From contig CM065182.1 in the NCBI GenBank assembly GCA_033026295.1, positions 4,588,001 to 4,652,000 of the forward strand: DNA of 64,000 nucleotides. Reading direction: 5' to 3'. The translations under genes were made by a program, and so were the position numbers. Positions 1 through 11,415 of this stretch are shown piece after piece. The stretch's first letter is position 1, and every line of letters begins with the position of its first letter. A model generated the notes under the pieces. The model ran no database searches. It saw only the letters and a program-made list of their open reading frames with translations, and had not been told where the DNA came from. This DNA is from Channa striata. Taxonomy: Eukaryota > Chordata > Actinopteri > Anabantiformes > Channidae.

Positions 1-1500
1 GCGAGTAGAAACACAAAGCAGGGACTGTTGGAAAACCTGCCTGCTGTGAGAGCTGCAGGCCTGGACCACAGGACGTTCCACCGCTGTCAATATTGATACT
101 GGCCTTTAGAAAGCACCCCCATTTACTCGCTGTATAGGGCTCACTCTATTGACTCTTTGTAGCTGCACTGAAAGTTACACAGAGCTAGTTATTGACCTCT
201 GAGAAAAAGCTGCTGCAAGTAAGGCTTCACCAAACAGCCTTCAAGTTCTGCTTTATTACTAAATGAGCAATAGCACTGCACTCCTTTAGATTAGTTTTAA
301 AAGTTGGTTACCACAAAAAATAATTAGGCAGTAATGTTATTTTGTAAATTGTACTGGCCCTCTTCCTCTCAACATCCCAGCACAATCAGCACTCTAATAT
401 TGTTTCAATTCTTTATAAAATCACCAAATATTGTAATAAAATAATAATATGCTGAAAGTCGCCAGGCATTTTGTTACAGTCTTTCAATGGCAGTCTTTAG
501 TTCATATTGTCCCTGTTTGCTGTCCATAATTATGTGGTGGTGAGAAATGTAATTGCTGCCTGGATTATTTACACAGCTCTTTCAGTAGAATGCCAGTTTT
601 ATTTTTATCATTCTTCTTTTCCACAAGGTCCACAAAGGAATTGAGTTCATCGCAATTTTGATAATCTCTCTTGAGGTTGCAGCAGTCATGTAGCAAACAT
701 GGAGTAAAGACCAAGGCTCCAATTATACTGGATAAACTGTATAAAGCTCATATAAACCCATTAATATTTGCTGTGCAGTCTGCAGGGACGGGACTGATGT
801 GTCAAGTCTCTTGCGGCTGTCAAATCCTGCTTCAGCCTTTTTACGAGACCAAAAAATTATCAAATAATTACTTTTAAAAACTTGCACAGTACAATGAATG
901 TCAGGTATGATTTTCCTTCTCTCCACGTGGAAGGGGGAAATGTAGATACATGGATGCACATGTGCTTGAACAGAGTCTGCTTGGTGCAGAATATAAATGG
1001 TGAAAGAATTTCTTTGAGGATTCGACTGTAATTCAGTTTAGGCACCTAGTAAAGCTGGTGTGGCATAAACATGTTACACCTTCAATTTAAAGAACACAAT
1101 ATTCATAGTTGGCATAAAGACAATATTGATTCATGTATCGCAGAAGTTAAAAATTATGCTACACAAATCTAAGTGTTGCTCTTATCTTTTTAAGTAAACA
1201 TGTTCCTTTAGGGCTAGACGAGTTTCACAAAGGAATGGATACTCGATTTCAGTTTGCTCCTTCCCCTCATTTGTATGTACACATGTGTCTCTCTCTACTG
1301 CTGTATAGTGGCGCAGATGAGGTTACTGTAGAATGTGAATGCTTTTATTCTAATTCCGAGCCGGTTACTCTGTCTGAATTACAATTTACTGAGCATGAGG
1401 GCACTGGGCTGAATAGGAGAGAGTCCAGTCTCTTGCAGCCAGGCAGCTTTGATAATCAAATATCCGGGCAGAGAGTTATAGTGATGCACCATATGGCTTA
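1..1500. other. Unique sequence, no gene recognised
   Basis: This stretch has ordinary vertebrate base composition and no recognisable repeat, RNA gene or exon. The open frames on both strands are short, lack splice-like boundaries and have no familiar motifs. It could be intronic or intergenic DNA. Confidence 0.5.
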
Positions 1501-1790
1501 GAATTTGAAAAGGAGAGAGCGAATTAAAGAGTGAGCCAGGCGCATAAAAAACAGAAAAAAAAGGGTGGTGGGGGGGTAATGAGGAGGAGTAACACTGCTC
1601 AACTGTGGGCGTGTGAGTGCATGAGTGAGAGGAGGATGGGGTGAGGATGTGAAAGTAAGGAGGCAGGCAGAAACGTCTTAAAAAGACAAAATAAGAGGAG
1701 AAAACACAAAGATAAGCAAGAAAAAGGAGGGCAGAACAGACAAACAGAAGACGAGGAGGAAGCAGTCGAGGCTCCAGCCTGCATCCTAAA
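1501..1790 (+). repeat. Purine-rich low-complexity tract
   Basis: The plus strand is strongly biased to A and G over almost 300 bases, with runs of GGAGG, GAGGAG, AAAAAGGAGG and a stretch of seven G residues. This bias alone explains the 174-codon minus-strand frame at 1379-1903, which is rich in Ser, Leu, Phe, Pro and Cys as expected from a CT-rich strand. I see no gene. A pyrimidine-rich stretch follows after the poly-A run at 1965-1985. Confidence 0.7.
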
Positions 1791-1964
1791 CACTCTCTCT
1801 GAAGGGTTTGTGTTGGCTCTTTGAGAACCCTTTGATAAACACGGCTACTTAAATCGAACCGCACGCCACAGTCTTCAAACTCCTGGGAGGATAGGACTGA
1901 CATTTCACTCCGGCTTCTCTGTCAGTTGGCTCTGGCATTTCAAGGAGATCGAGAGAGTGGAGAG

Positions 1965-1985
1965 AAAAAAAAAAAAAAAAAAAAA
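1965..1985 (+). repeat. (A)21 homopolymer
   Basis: Twenty-one consecutive A residues follow a GAGAGAGTGGAGAG sequence. It could be an old retroposon tail, but I recognise no SINE or LINE body upstream, so I call it a simple repeat only. Confidence 0.9.
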
Positions 1986-2029
1986 CGAAGCCACAAGTGT
2001 TTCCTAGCAACAGTTTGCTGCAAAAACCT

Positions 2030-2070
2030 CTCTCCCCTCCCTTCCTGCTCCCTCCTTCCCTGAGATTCGA
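2030..2070 (+). repeat. Pyrimidine-rich tract
   Basis: A CT-rich run made of CTCTCTCCCCTCCC, CTTCCTGCTCCCTCC and similar blocks. With the purine-rich tract upstream it forms a sharp strand-composition switch within about 300 bases. Confidence 0.7.
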
Positions 2071-4840
2071 GTTGCAGCAATGCACCACTTGCTTCAGACC
2101 TGAAATACATTCTAATTCTCCTGACTCTCCTTGCCGCTGCCTCCTGTTCCCTTCAGCCAACTGCCAGGCCTGCATCAAATGACATTCAGGCCCCTGTCAT
2201 CTGTAAAGAAAAAGCACACAGCGTGGCCGCTCCCCCACAGCGAAGGTTGACGGCACAGCAACCGAGAACCGCTGGCAGACAAAACATCGTCCGTACGCAG
2301 CGATAATTCAGCCTTTTCAGAAGCCCAGTGGTTACTGGGCATGAGCTTGACTTTTCCTCTTTCATTTCGCCCTGCTCCTCTTTCTGCTGCTCAGGTGAAA
2401 GGAACATCTCACAGAAACAGGCCTGTGAAAAAGGCTCTGTGGTTTGTTGATGGATCAGAATTGCTCCACTGGTCTAAATCCGCTTTCTCAACTCAGCGGC
2501 ACCAGTCACACTCACTTGGCTCTGTCAATTTGTAAACATATTCGGGGGGTTTGGGGAGAGGGCGTTTAGCTGGCTGAGCAGACAAACCCAGCGCTGCAGG
2601 GCCGGGGATGCACCGTGTGATGCGGGTGGGAGCAGACAGGGGGCACCAAAGTCTGAACAATGTGTCTCACTAAAAGCCTTTCCATGTTTGTGAAGAGAGG
2701 AGGCTTTCAAAGGGTGTTAGCCGTGGACTGTGGTCTGGTGACACGTCTCTGTCTCTTTCTGGGTCTGCAGGGAACGGAACGACAAGATTTAGGCTGAGCA
2801 TGTACTTAAAATTCACAAATGTCAACCCGTGTCCTTCATGCCTCTTTTAAATTCCCATGGACCCACAGAACAAGATAAAATCCGACATGAGCGGCAAGCG
2901 GAGAGGCAACGAAGCGCATGAGTGAAAGCGTTGGGTCCATCACCATTAAACACGTGGGTTATCATCCAATAAAGAAACAGCTTGCTATGTTATCCTCACC
3001 CATTTCATATTTAATAAGCACCATATCTATGGACCTGTAGGCACCTGCTAGTAGGCTTGTTAGGGAGTCAATATCCAATATTGTCTATTTTTGATATTGT
3101 TTTCACAGTTTGGTTTGGTGCACATTTTGTGATGGTTAGATTTATGGGTCTTCACACATAGTGTGGGCCAGTGACAGGCTTAAATTTATGCACTGTGCAG
3201 CTACAGCCGTGTGTGGGAGCCAATTGGGATAATCTTGATTTCAGCAGAAACTGAAGCAGAAAGCCAAGAATCATGATTCAATTCAAAAAGCTTTCCACAA
3301 TGTGCACAGGCCCAGAGTGGGCTGAAATGCCGTCCCTCCAGGTCCACCGTGTAAGATAAGGAATGAAAGATAATGTCAGGTGAAAGCACCATTACAGAGG
3401 TGGTGGAAATGAATTGGGGTAAATTTAGGTGGGGTGCTGATGAATGCAATATAATGTTTCAAAGAAACGAAATGAAACTGATTGTGAATAGAAAAACTGC
3501 ATATTACGCTGCGATGGCTGTACAGTGTTGGTTGCGGACTTCAAACAATTTACAACAACATAGTTTATTATGTGATGTGATCTATAACTTCTATATAGGG
3601 GAGAAACACTCACTCACTGTAATTCTGAATACTTCAGACATCAACCATCCATTCAGAGCAGAGCATGAAAATAATGTACTCAGTAGTACTACACAAGTAG
3701 GTATTATGTAATCTATGCATCTCAAAATGATGGGCTAATAATAACTAATAACTCACCATTTAATCACATGATAATGCTCCACTCAGCTTTTTATTCCAGA
3801 GCATTATGGAAATTCTACAATGCATGTCGGCATATCCAAAGAGTCACAATGTTCTTATAAAAACAATTACAAAAAGTACAGAGTTAAGTGTTAGCAATGC
3901 TCCATTGTGTTATCATATCATAATCATCATCATCTATAATGATGCTATTTGGTAAAACTAAAGTTTGCATTTGGAACCTTTTTTGTGTTCAAATGTCTCC
4001 TTTTGACACCAAATCACCAAACTTAGATCACTGTGGAGCGAGAGTGTGAAGGGTTAAACGTGACGGACAGAAGCCTTTGAACTTTGCAGGACTGGACATA
4101 AGCACAGCAGCGAACAGGACGGGCCACGCTGATGAATGTCGCACATGTCCACAGCCAATCATGTATGGATCAAAGTGAGGTTTCATCATCGGTGGATCAC
4201 TGCAGAGGAGAGTGAGAATATCAAACCCAGCAGGGAGGGTGGCCAAATCACATGCCTTTGCTTTGATGAGGAAGAAGGCAGAGGAACACGGCAAAAGACG
4301 AGACGGAACTGAGGCACAAGACTGAGTGAAGACACGGCTAGAAAACACGGCAGTTAGCTGTGCCACCACGAATAGCGTCCAATCCCAGCAGAATGTCGAA
4401 AAATCAAGATGCGGACAGAGAGCACTGCTTTGTGAGAGGAAACCGTCGGATTCAGGTTCTCTTCAGCTTCCTCAGGCTGGATATAGGCAAGCAGCAACAC
4501 GTCCCCTCAAACATTTCAGACAGCGCTGAGTAATGTTTGGTGTTGTTCAGGATTTATCCTCAGACAGGCAAAATGAGACTAAGACATTCTCCCCATGAAG
4601 CCCATCCCAGGTGTTAAATGTGGTGAGCGCAGCCTCCGCGGCCTCTGGATCGATTGGCCCGCGCCGTGAGGTGGCATTGATGAGCGATCAACGCAGATGA
4701 CCCTCATTTTCACGTCAGGGATCGCTGTTGCGAGCTCATAAAGAAGACGTAGAGTTCTGCGAGGACAATACATTGGGAGGAAGTTTAAAAAGTCTCTCTG
4801 TCCAATCTAGCGCCTGCTCTCATCGAAGCAACATTTCATT
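2071..4840. other. Unique sequence, no gene recognised
   Basis: No exon, RNA gene or familiar repeat is visible. One short inverted repeat is present at 3771-3807: ATAATGCTC pairs with GAGCATTAT across a 19-base loop. The 112-codon plus frame at 3373-3711 has no motif and no splice-like borders, so I treat it as chance. Confidence 0.45.
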
Positions 4841-4865
4841 TAAAGTCGGCTCATTAAGAAGTAGC

Positions 4866-4986
4866 TAATTACACCCACATTATCTATAATTACAGTGTTT
4901 TTACATCACACTCCGAAGATAAAACCCCTTCAATGCAGCTTCGATGTATAATTAGCCTTAGTAGGCACCTACTGCACACATAATTA
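4866..4986. promoter_or_regulatory. Cluster of four TAATTA homeodomain-type sites
   Basis: Exact TAATTA hexamers occur at 4866-4871, 4887-4892, 4949-4954 and 4981-4986. At the local A+T content, about 0.1 site would be expected in 121 bases, so the cluster is not ordinary background. TAATTA is the core recognised by many homeodomain proteins and is typical of developmental enhancers. Whether the block is conserved or bound is inference. Confidence 0.35.
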
Positions 4987-5517
4987 GATAGAAATTGATA
5001 CTAATACACCTGTCTACCAGGCAGACAAAACTAGTATGTGCAAAGACACAAACATTATCACAGAGATGATTATTGTTTGACTACAGTTAAAATCCTGCTG
5101 GGATAATACTGGAGAGGTGCGACGTGAAGAGGCTGACCTGCCGAGTATTGGAGGAGCAAAAACAACCAAAGAAAAGAAGCAGACGTCGACATTTCTTTAA
5201 ATGAGCAAGTCGGGAAACTGCTTAGGGCCCCGAATAGACTGAGGTGGCTTCCATGGAATCATAATGTGACTGAATATCGACATCTTCAGTCCAGTGCTCA
5301 AAGTAGCCTCGTTAAAGCCTCTGCTGCAGTGACCCGCGCCGGCAAACCTGTGTGTTTCACCGCACCTGCCCACTACGGTTTTTCAGTTTGTGTCAAGGCA
5401 GAAACTGACAGGAAAGAACAAAGAATTTAAAAAATGGGAGACATGGAGGAAAGTGCAACAGGGCAGATTCAAGTTGGAGCAGCAGCTGACTCACTGTGCT
5501 GGACGCTTGTAACTTCA

Positions 5518-5785
5518 CACTTTTATTTAACCTTTATTCGTTCAGGGAAATATCACCGAACAAAGGCCTCGATGCAACTTTATTCATAAAGTGCCAATTC
5601 ACAACATAGTCATCGCGCGTACCTTATAATGAGACTATGCAGATGTGTAGAAACCCAACAAATCCCCTTGAACAAGCACCAGGCAACAGCGCAGAGACAA
5701 AACCTCAAGCAGAAGCGAGCTCAGGGTGGGCGATCATCTGCTTTGACCTGCTGAGGTGAGTGGACGGTGGAGAGAGGAAAGACAA
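5518..5785 (+). repeat. Composite teleost interspersed repeat
   Basis: The left part (about 5520-5555) reads TTTATTTAACCTTTATTC. The main part begins near 5575 with CAACTTTATTCATAAAGTGC and CAATTCACAACA. It then carries GAAACCCAACAAATCCCC, GAACAAGCACCAGGCAAC and CAGCTCAGGGTGGGCGATC-like phrases near 5650-5750. This order of phrases is one I know from a widespread fish interspersed repeat. A second, shorter copy of its head lies at 60356-60415. It is degraded and has no coding content. The exact family name needs a repeat-library search. Confidence 0.6.
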
Positions 5786-5875
5786 GAGCAGCAACAAAAC
5801 ATTGGGCAGGCTGCTCGGAGCAGTGGCTGCACAATGGAAAAACCGGGACCCGGGATCAGAGGCCTCGCTCTAGGG

Positions 5876-6040
5876 AACCACCGTGGTGCAGCTCTCACAC
5901 TGTCCAACCACGTTTAAACCTGCCAGTCCGGGGTTTAAACCGGCAACCTTCCAGTGACCACTTTGCTTCTATGACACAATTAGCACCAGAGACGACCGCT
6001 TGCTCTACAGCACCGTTATCAATAACAGCGTTAAAGTTGA
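5876..6040 (-). repeat. tRNA-derived SINE fragment
   Basis: Read on the minus strand, this stretch gives a head like GGTGCTGTAGAGCAAGCGG followed by GTCGTCTCTGG. Further on come TGGAAGGTTGCCGGTTTAAACC and a CCCCGGACTGGCAG-type body. The GGTTTAAACC at about 5932-5942 sits where a pol III B box would be, and GTAGAGCA resembles the end of an A-box region. No intact tRNA fold or acceptor stem is present, so it is a decayed SINE rather than a tRNA gene. It lies directly downstream of another repeat, which suggests nested or adjacent insertions. Confidence 0.5.
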
Positions 6041-6079
6041 AATGGACTTTGAGCAAAGATATGGGGTCGGATGAATAAA

Positions 6080-6892
6080 CCATTTCAGCCTTTGCGTGTA
6101 CAGACAGTACTTAGGGGTTTAAAAAAACATTAAAATGAAGGAATATTCAGGGATGTAAGATTCTTTAATTTATGTGATGGAACTGATCACTGTCCTCGTT
6201 TTCAGCTATAAATAAATCGAGCTGCATAGATTAAAGCCAATTTTATGTTATTTAACCAGTTTTTATATTAAAGTTCAGCACTTCTGAGGCTTTAGTTACC
6301 CACACAACCTCTGAACCTCTATGGGAAATAATAAGAGAGCGAGGGCATTTTGCATGTTCACCTGCTGATGACTTTTGACTGGGCAGCAATCCGTCATCTC
6401 AGGAAAATGCCAACCGCCTCCACCAACACATCTTTCTCTCCCCGTGGAGACGCTCGGGTTTGTCTCTGGCCAGTAGATGGTAGTAATGATCCACCAGAGG
6501 AAGCCGTTGGGGCAGACATGAGGCACGTTGCAGCGGCAGGAATCTCATAGGTTAATTATATAGCACTCTCATGCCAGGGAACGTGATCATTCAAACACCA
6601 TCTAACTGGATGGAAACACAGAGAGCAATCGGGACAGATGCATAAAAAGAAAACGTGTGAGAGATAGATGGCAGTTTAAGAAAAGGAAAATCGTTCATTT
6701 TGTTAATGATGGTGTCATCGTGTTTGCTTGCTAATAATCTGCACACATCTTCTCCATTTGTCATCGCAGTTTCCAGTAGCTCTTTTTTTTATCACCGTCC
6801 ACATGATGACAAACAAGACCTGGCAAAGCTGTTTGAGGCTGAGCTTGAGATGAAGAAAGTGAAGCTAGAATGTGTTTTTTTTCCCCCCAGGT

Positions 6893-6893
<1 letters not shown>
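6080..6893. other. Unique sequence, no gene recognised
   Basis: I find no exon or repeat here apart from a CTCF-like motif at 6470-6483. The frames at 6296-6550 overlap on both strands and have no recognisable domain. Confidence 0.45.
6470..6483 (+). promoter_or_regulatory. CTCF-like motif
   Basis: CCAGTAGATGGTAG matches the vertebrate CTCF core CCASYAGRKGGCRS at 13 of 14 positions, with T for C at position 12. It lies inside a weak inverted repeat (CTCTGG ... CCAGAG). Occupancy is unknown. Confidence 0.3.

Positions 6894-6939
<46 letters not shown>
6894..6939 (+). repeat. (CA)23 microsatellite
   Basis: Uninterrupted CA dinucleotides. Translated frames across it are repeats of Thr-His or Cys-Val and are not genes. 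Confidence 0.97.
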
Positions 6940-6940
<1 letters not shown>

Positions 6941-8085
6941 TTGTACATTCTGTGCCTTGCTCAAGGGGACAGCAACAGTGGGTGTGTGCGACCTCATGTA
7001 GAAGTAAAACAACCTGAATAAAGTTTCCAGCTAAAGCAAATTCATCATAAGAAAGTAATGAGCTCTGAAGTTTGGCTCAAGTTATTAGTGAGATAAAATA
7101 AGGTGTCAGTAGTTCAAACATTTGATCTTTTTACTTTTTGTGCTTAAGCCAGGACTTTATATTACAGCAATGAAAACATCTCATACGTGGATTTTACTAA
7201 CTCAGACTTCTGAAGCCTCACGTTAGACTCAGCTAAAATTAGAAGGCACTTTTGCAATGAGTGAAGGCTGCGTTGGTCCCCGTCACTCGCACTGGAACCG
7301 CTTTAGAAAGGGATTTCTTCAAGTCCAGAATATTATAATTCAAATAAAAGCAGTCGCTGTTCAATCTAAGCATGTACAACAGGTTTAGTTCAATCACTGG
7401 TGACTGGTTTGGGGAGGACGCTAACGTTGTGAGCTCTTGTGGTGGTTATTGGCATTATCATCAGGTGCTGGAGGTGCAATGAACTGGATCAACAGTGATT
7501 AGTGATTATCATCCAAACGGTTGAGCGAGAAGTGTGGTGGTTCAAGGTTGCTTGATTCGACGAAATGAACCGTGGGCTTTTGGCTGCACACACCTGCCAC
7601 ATTAAGTAGCATGTGGGCGAATCCATCATTTCGTAAGTTCAAATGGTTTTTAATGCTGTCCTCCATGGGTGTAGCTGAGTTTTTAGCAGCTATTTACACC
7701 GTAAGCACAAAGGATTTCAGGTGTCTGCTGTGACACAACAAGTAATCCCATCATGCTTTGTCATAAAAAAAAAAGCGTGGGAGGTGGCGTCCGACACACA
7801 GCTCACAACACTCAGTGTAGCTACAGAAATGATATGTTATATGATGATATGCAGGAATAAAGCAGGACATCAGTGAAAGGTTCTTATTAATCGAACTTTA
7901 GAGCTAAGACACGAGTTGTGTCCACTTCACTAAACCACTTTTATTTAGGGCAAACGTTCAGTGGACCTCTCTGACCAGGTCTGTCCACTTTTCAATCAAC
8001 ATCTTGGAATCTTGGGAGTGTAAAATCATTTCTTCATTGGTGGCTTCATCATTACTGGGTTTTGCACCCAGCTAAAGGATGTCGC
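6940..8085. other. Unique sequence, no gene recognised
   Basis: No coding or repeat content that I can name. An A-run occurs near 7767-7776. Confidence 0.45.
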
Positions 8086-8400
8086 TCTGACTTCCCTATA
8101 ATAAAACATTTCTCTACTTCCAACAGAATATTTTCTCCAGATGACATCACTTGGAGGAATCTTTAGTTCCCATTACGTCACTTGCTGAAAGCACTATGCA
8201 ATCATGGTCGACTTGTTTTTCACAGGGTTTCTCCCCATGACATTATCTGAACTCCAAGTGATGAAAAACTCCTCCAGGTGATGTCATCCAGATCAGTTTT
8301 TCAGCTAGAAGCAGAGAGATATTTTAAAATAGGAGAGTCAGAGGGAAGTTTAAAAGCATGAATGTACATTTACACCCGAAACTAAAGCCAGAGAAACTCC
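8086..8400. mobile_element. Inverted-repeat element, copy A (MITE-like)
   Basis: The arm at 8086-8163 is the imperfect reverse complement of 8268-8349. Both share the core CTCCAAGTGATGTCATC followed by a GAAGTAGAGAGATATTTT-like block, and about 105 bases separate them. Beyond the right arm, ACATTTACACCCGAAACTAA is the reverse complement of a phrase at the left end of copies B (41345) and C (55431). The element has no coding capacity. Its symmetric structure and three copies suggest a non-autonomous DNA transposon. I do not recognise the family. Confidence 0.55.
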
Positions 8401-9142
8401 AGTGCATTAGCAGAGAGCTGCCAGTTGTGCAAGGTCTCAAGATCTAGTATTGATCTGTTAACCAGTTTTTTTAATATATCAAAACAATTTATCAAAGCAC
8501 GTTTTTTGAAATACATGTCAGCGATGAAAAGTCTTAAATGCTGTTGAATTAAACTGGACCAATATTAACAATAATTAAATATGAGCAAAGCAAATTAAAC
8601 AAAAAGTAAATAACAAATTATATGTTTCCAAATGACTTCCTGTTTCAAATGTGCAATATTTATGTCAGATGCAAGAAAGGACTAATTAGTCAAGCTACAG
8701 TTACAGTTGGTTATTGAACCGGTCATATTTCATAAATATAAAAGCCTCTTGCATTTTCAGCTATGATAATGCACAAAACCATGAAGAAACACGAGAGTTT
8801 TATAGGCTGGTATCCAACAATCAGTCCTAGAAATATGTTACAGCACATAATATATTATATGGTGCATGTTTCAATGGTCATGTGAGTATTTCATGTGTGT
8901 GTTTATACTGTATAGATGTATGTGTATATATAGAACATTGCTAAATGAGGCAGCGAGTCAGAAAAAGAGCGAGTGTGTGCTAACAGTCCTGCAGTGTATA
9001 ACCCTGGGCTAGAGGCATGGACATTGTTAACAAGAGTCATTAGTGTCACCACAGTCAGACATAAACAGTATAAAGAATGCACAGGGGTGCCTTTTTGCCC
9101 ATTTAGCACAGCACAGAAAGCACTGACCAACTTGGTGAAGAA

Positions 9143-9145
<3 letters not shown>
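8401..9145. other. A+T-rich unique sequence, no gene recognised
   Basis: The stretch contains A+T-rich runs such as TATATATAG and TTTAATATATC near 8470 and 8925. It has no exon-like block and no repeat that I can name. Confidence 0.45.
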
Positions 9146-9185
<40 letters not shown>

Positions 9186-9210
9186 GTGTGTGTGTGTGTG
9201 TGTTTGTGTG
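9146..9210 (+). repeat. Interrupted (TG)n microsatellite
   Basis: TG dinucleotides with one C substitution near 9181 and one T substitution near 9204. The opposite-strand frames are Thr-His repeats. Confidence 0.95.
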
Positions 9211-11260
9211 TAGAGATCCCAATTACGCGGCACTCCCACAGTGGCAATGTTCTTTCCCTTTCCCCCTGTGTAGGAAAACGGTGTTTTGTCACTGGAATCA
9301 CCAGTAGTTTGAATATTTTCTAGGGTGCTAAGGTTGAAAAATCCATTATGTGGTGATACAAAAATCTACTGTACGCACCAAATTCGAAAGCAGAAATTAC
9401 GCAGTGCGACAGGAACACAAAGGGCTGCAGCTAGTTTTGACTCGTGGACAACTACAGGACAATATTTTTCCCATGAATTGCTATAGTTTATTTACTTCTG
9501 TATCTCAACTGGTCATTTTGTTCAATATTGCTTTGCAATCATTTATTTTCCTCTGGCGAAGAAGATTCTGCAGACACAAAACATGCCCCACCAGAAAACA
9601 CAAATTTGTGACATGGATGTTTTGGTTTTGAAGGAATTCTTGGGCATCATCTGACTGACAATGAACATGACTGAACATAATAACAAAGATAAATGGAAAG
9701 TATGTATGTTAGCGGTTGAAAAATGGCTTAAATAACAAGCAAAACCCAACTTATTGCTGCATGTCTGTCATTTAGCAAACAAATATCACAAACTCCGGAA
9801 CAGAATAACACAGTTAACAGCTGTGAACCCGCCGGAAAGCCCCCTTTGATCCCCCTCTGTTCCACTTTTCTGCATAGGCTGCCTTGTGATGGTGACAGCG
9901 TGTTAAAGAGACCAGAGAAAAGCTTTAGAATTCTTTCTGAGAGGGAAAAAAGTTGGGGAAAAATGACGAAGGAAAGTTACGTGACAGGGAGGACGAGGGG
10001 ACCTGAGAGTTCAGACAAAAAAGTCCAAAAAGAAAGAGACTGTGATGAAAATAACACAATGCGAGAGGGCAGGAGTCGCCGCCTGCTCTGTACTTAGATT
10101 CTCCTCCGTTAGGACTTTGTCGGTGGATGAGCGACAATAGGGAGCGACACACATCACCCAACACTATTCACCTCTGCAGTGATGCCTCCAATCCTATTCT
10201 CTAAAACTTATTTCTCTGCCAGCATCCCCCCCCCACCCCCTTTAGCATCCATAGAAATGTCCTCAAAACCTATGTGACCCCATAAAATGCACCACGGCTC
10301 TGCAAAGAAACCAGAGTTTCTAATCTCCGATAAGGCATCACATACTGTAAAGTATCACCTCTCCCTGGAGACTGTCCTGCTGTAAGATACGACTATACAG
10401 ATCGTTTGTACCAGCAGCTAAAAATTCAATAAGGAGAGGCTGGGAACACCCACTGGGCTCCCACAAACTCTCTATTCTTAAAGATTTGTTGTGTTTTAGT
10501 TACAGTCACAGTTATCCATGTGTGTTTTGGTGGGAGATAATGTCTTCCACAAGTGTGGTTTCATAATATTTGACATGCAAATTTAATGAGCTGTGGACTG
10601 TTTACAGTGCGCTCATTGGATCTACACCACTATTAAAACCTGTGATGCTGAAATAACAAAGTCCAAAAAGTGCCAGCGATTCCTAACAAAGAAAGTGAAA
10701 GAAATGAAAGAAGCAAGTTATCCTGAACAATGACTCCACTTAACAAGAGCAAAGACGTGTGTGATGAGATAAGACACATAGGGCATAAAAACAATAACCG
10801 AAAGCCGTCATTGCATAATATTACCATCGTGTGCATAGGTTATCAGCAGCTGGGAGAGTGACTGCATCTGTGGGTGACTGGTCATAATTATTCTTACATG
10901 GTTTTTGTGTTAGGGAGCAAATCTGCGTCTGGAGAAGGTGAAGCGTATAATTTGAAAGTTGGCAATAAACCAAAGTCAGGACAAAGTTAGTCATAATGAC
11001 CCACCACCTACACCCCGATAGGAAATGACAGATGGAAAAGTGATACTTCATTAGTGCTGCCACAGCAAGAATCAAATCGGCAGGACCAACAACTAAAAAA
11101 GGACTTTTCAGTGACAGAGTCTGTTCCAGCTCCATTACGCAAGTGAACATTTAGCACTTTCTCTGTAGTGTTTTACGATACAAAAGATTTAGGTCCTGGG
11201 GCGTTTTGTACGGCACGGCTGCTGCACAAACACCAGCCTGCATGTTAAGTTTAGCCACAG
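9211..11260. other. Unique sequence, no gene recognised
   Basis: No recognisable exon or RNA gene. It contains a short C-rich run at 10226-10240 and a perfect octamer, ATGCAAAT, at 10575-10582 within an A+T-rich context. The frames at 9846-10164 run on both strands through purine-rich sequence. Confidence 0.45.
10226..10240 (+). repeat. C-rich homopolymer run
   Basis: Nine C residues, one A, then five C residues. Confidence 0.9.
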
Positions 11261-11415
11261 GATTTGGAAATCAATTCAAAGTGTGGAGAATAGACGAAAT
11301 ATCTTTGACTTTGGACAATTATGTGTTTCTTCTTAGTGCTTTGGGTGTTTTAGTGTTGTTGTTGTTTTTTGTCAAAAGAATAGTTCGCAAACAGATGAAA
11401 ACGTTTTATTACGAG
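11261..11415 (+). other. Possible membrane-segment exon (weak)
   Basis: A block bounded by an acceptor-like GTTTAGCCACAG and a donor-like GAG|GTAAAA is open throughout. It encodes a hydrophobic run (YVFLLSALGVLVLLLFF) followed by basic residues KRIVRKQMK, the layout of a single-pass membrane segment with a cytoplasmic stop-transfer. T-rich DNA often encodes such runs by chance, the codon choice is not biased, and I recognise no family. Confidence 0.12.

Noticed and set aside
1379..1903. 174-codon minus-strand frame
   Set aside because: It runs through the complement of a purine-rich tract and is Ser/Leu/Phe/Pro/Cys-rich, with no motif or splice-like borders. Composition explains it.
1965..1985. 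Poly-A tail of a retroposed gene or LINE
   Set aside because: No retroposon body or target duplication is recognisable next to the run.
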